This document shows, piece by piece, positions 19,864 to 20,458 of a stretch of 20,458 nt of DNA. The notes below the pieces were generated by a model. That model saw only the letters and a list, made by a program, of their open reading frames with translations. It was not told where the DNA came from and did no database searches. This stretch comes from Temnopleurus reevesii (taxonomy: Eukaryota > Echinodermata > Echinoidea > Temnopleuroida > Temnopleuridae), in NCBI GenBank assembly GCA_036244855.1, contig BQKZ01009872.1:16201-36658 (forward strand), in the 5' to 3' direction. Position numbers and translations under genes: made by a program. Every line of letters starts with the position of its first letter. The stretch's first letter is position 1.

Positions 19864-20048
19864 CTGGGGCCGATTGCTCAAAATGGTCTTGGCCATCCTC
19901 TTCATGCTAAAGATGTCTGTACTTCTTGTGCCATCCTCGTAACATAGACATTGACGTTGATACGACTATGTTAAGAGGATGGCGCAAGAACTTAAGACGC
20001 CTTAGCATGAAGAGGATAGCTAAGACCATTTCGAGCAATCGGCCCCAG
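19864..20048. mobile_element. Foldback element, copy 2 (185 bp)
   Basis: This is a second copy of the same family in the same orientation. Its ends CCTGGGGCCGATTGCTC and GAGCAATCGGCCCCAGG are perfectly complementary. The open frames translated here and in copy 1 give similar peptides only because the DNA is a shared repeat. Confidence 0.93.
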
Positions 20049-20059
20049 GGTTCAGTCTT

Positions 20060-20245
20060 ACTAACCTTGCGATGAATTTTGCAAATACTGAAACACACTA
20101 TAATATGTTGTCTCATGGCAAAGTACTCAATACTTTATACTTCATCAAGTTCGTCATCGTGAGATCATGAACTTGCTTCAGTAATTGCAAAATTTGTTTC
20201 AATGCCGTAAGATGGAAGGTCGTGAAGTGGGCGATGGCCTTTAAT
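20060..20245. repeat. Diverged third copy of part of the duplicated segment
   Basis: The words GCAAATACTGAAACACACTA, TTGTCTCATGGCAAAGTACT and a closing GGGCGATGGCCTTTAA align with the right half of the outer element at 16333-16530 and 17851-18095. The left half is missing; the foldback element abuts it instead. Confidence 0.6.
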
Positions 20246-20458
20246 GCGTTTGATTAAAGTGCAAACACAGAAAAGTGGTCATTTACGCTTTTTAAATTTT
20301 TCCAAACCGTTTTTCTTTAACCAGGTTTAGACCATGGAATAAAATACACCACCTTTGTGAATTCCGTACTTTGTCTTTGATAAAGCTGTCCAAATAGCTA
20401 ATTTTCTGTCGTTTTACATCTTGGGGTATGTCGGAAAGAAAAGATGGATAAAGGCATA
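20246..20458. other. AT-rich sequence to window end
   Basis: No gene, repeat or RNA signal is recognised here. No minus-strand exon similar to VPS9D1 was found. Confidence 0.5.

Noticed and set aside
19444..20116. Related open frames with RRLKFxCHPLN peptides
   Set aside because: They translate the arms of the two foldback elements. Similarity reflects repeated DNA, on both strands.

Overview
This is a eukaryotic, almost certainly metazoan, nuclear window. It is AT-rich, with short exons bounded by GT/AG splice sites in long introns, dense short non-autonomous transposons and several microsatellites. Protein similarity and the repeat style (MITE-rich, with SINE-like tails ending in ATT or ATC repeats) suggest a marine deuterostome, most likely an echinoderm such as a sea urchin. 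This placement is an inference, not a demonstration. Four isolated N bases (9040, 14259, 16675, 18781) show it is an assembled sequence.

The only protein-coding content I can support is seven exons, all on the minus strand, that match consecutive parts of VPS9D1 (VPS9 domain-containing protein 1, a putative endosomal Rab5-family exchange factor). Exons 1-4 lie in genomic order at 7308-7207, 3463-3391, 2663-2577 and 1628-1340. They encode the N-terminal MIT-like helical region and a Ser/Pro-rich linker. Three further exons at 13063-12949, 10641-10579 and 9136-9040 encode the next part of the same protein, the basic/coiled-coil segment. On the minus strand these three come before exon 1, so the exon order is 5-6-7-1-2-3-4. 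Splice phases are consistent within each block and at the 4-to-5 join. The cause could be a scaffolding error, a false haplotype duplication, or a truncated tandem copy. The catalytic VPS9 domain is not seen in the window.

Layout by region: 1-1339 is intron after exon 4. From 1340 to 7308 is the 5' half of the gene. Its intron 3 holds a 420-bp GAT minisatellite with higher-order structure. Its 3.7-kb intron 1 is packed with repeats: three copies of a roughly 340-bp repeat (one inverted), one Tourist-like MITE, two SINE-like pieces, and a 372-bp TIR element with a perfect 8-bp target duplication. From 7309 to 9039 is the 5' flank of exon 1 and the region where the exon order breaks. From 9040 to 13063 are exons 7, 6 and 5 and their introns. 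From 13064 to 20458 I see no exon. It holds a diverged tandem duplication of about 1.3-1.5 kb, two more copies of the Tourist-like MITE nested in it, two copies of a roughly 185-bp foldback element and other inverted repeats.

I found no RNA gene, CRISPR array or operon-like cluster. The item most worth following up is the permuted VPS9D1 exon order.
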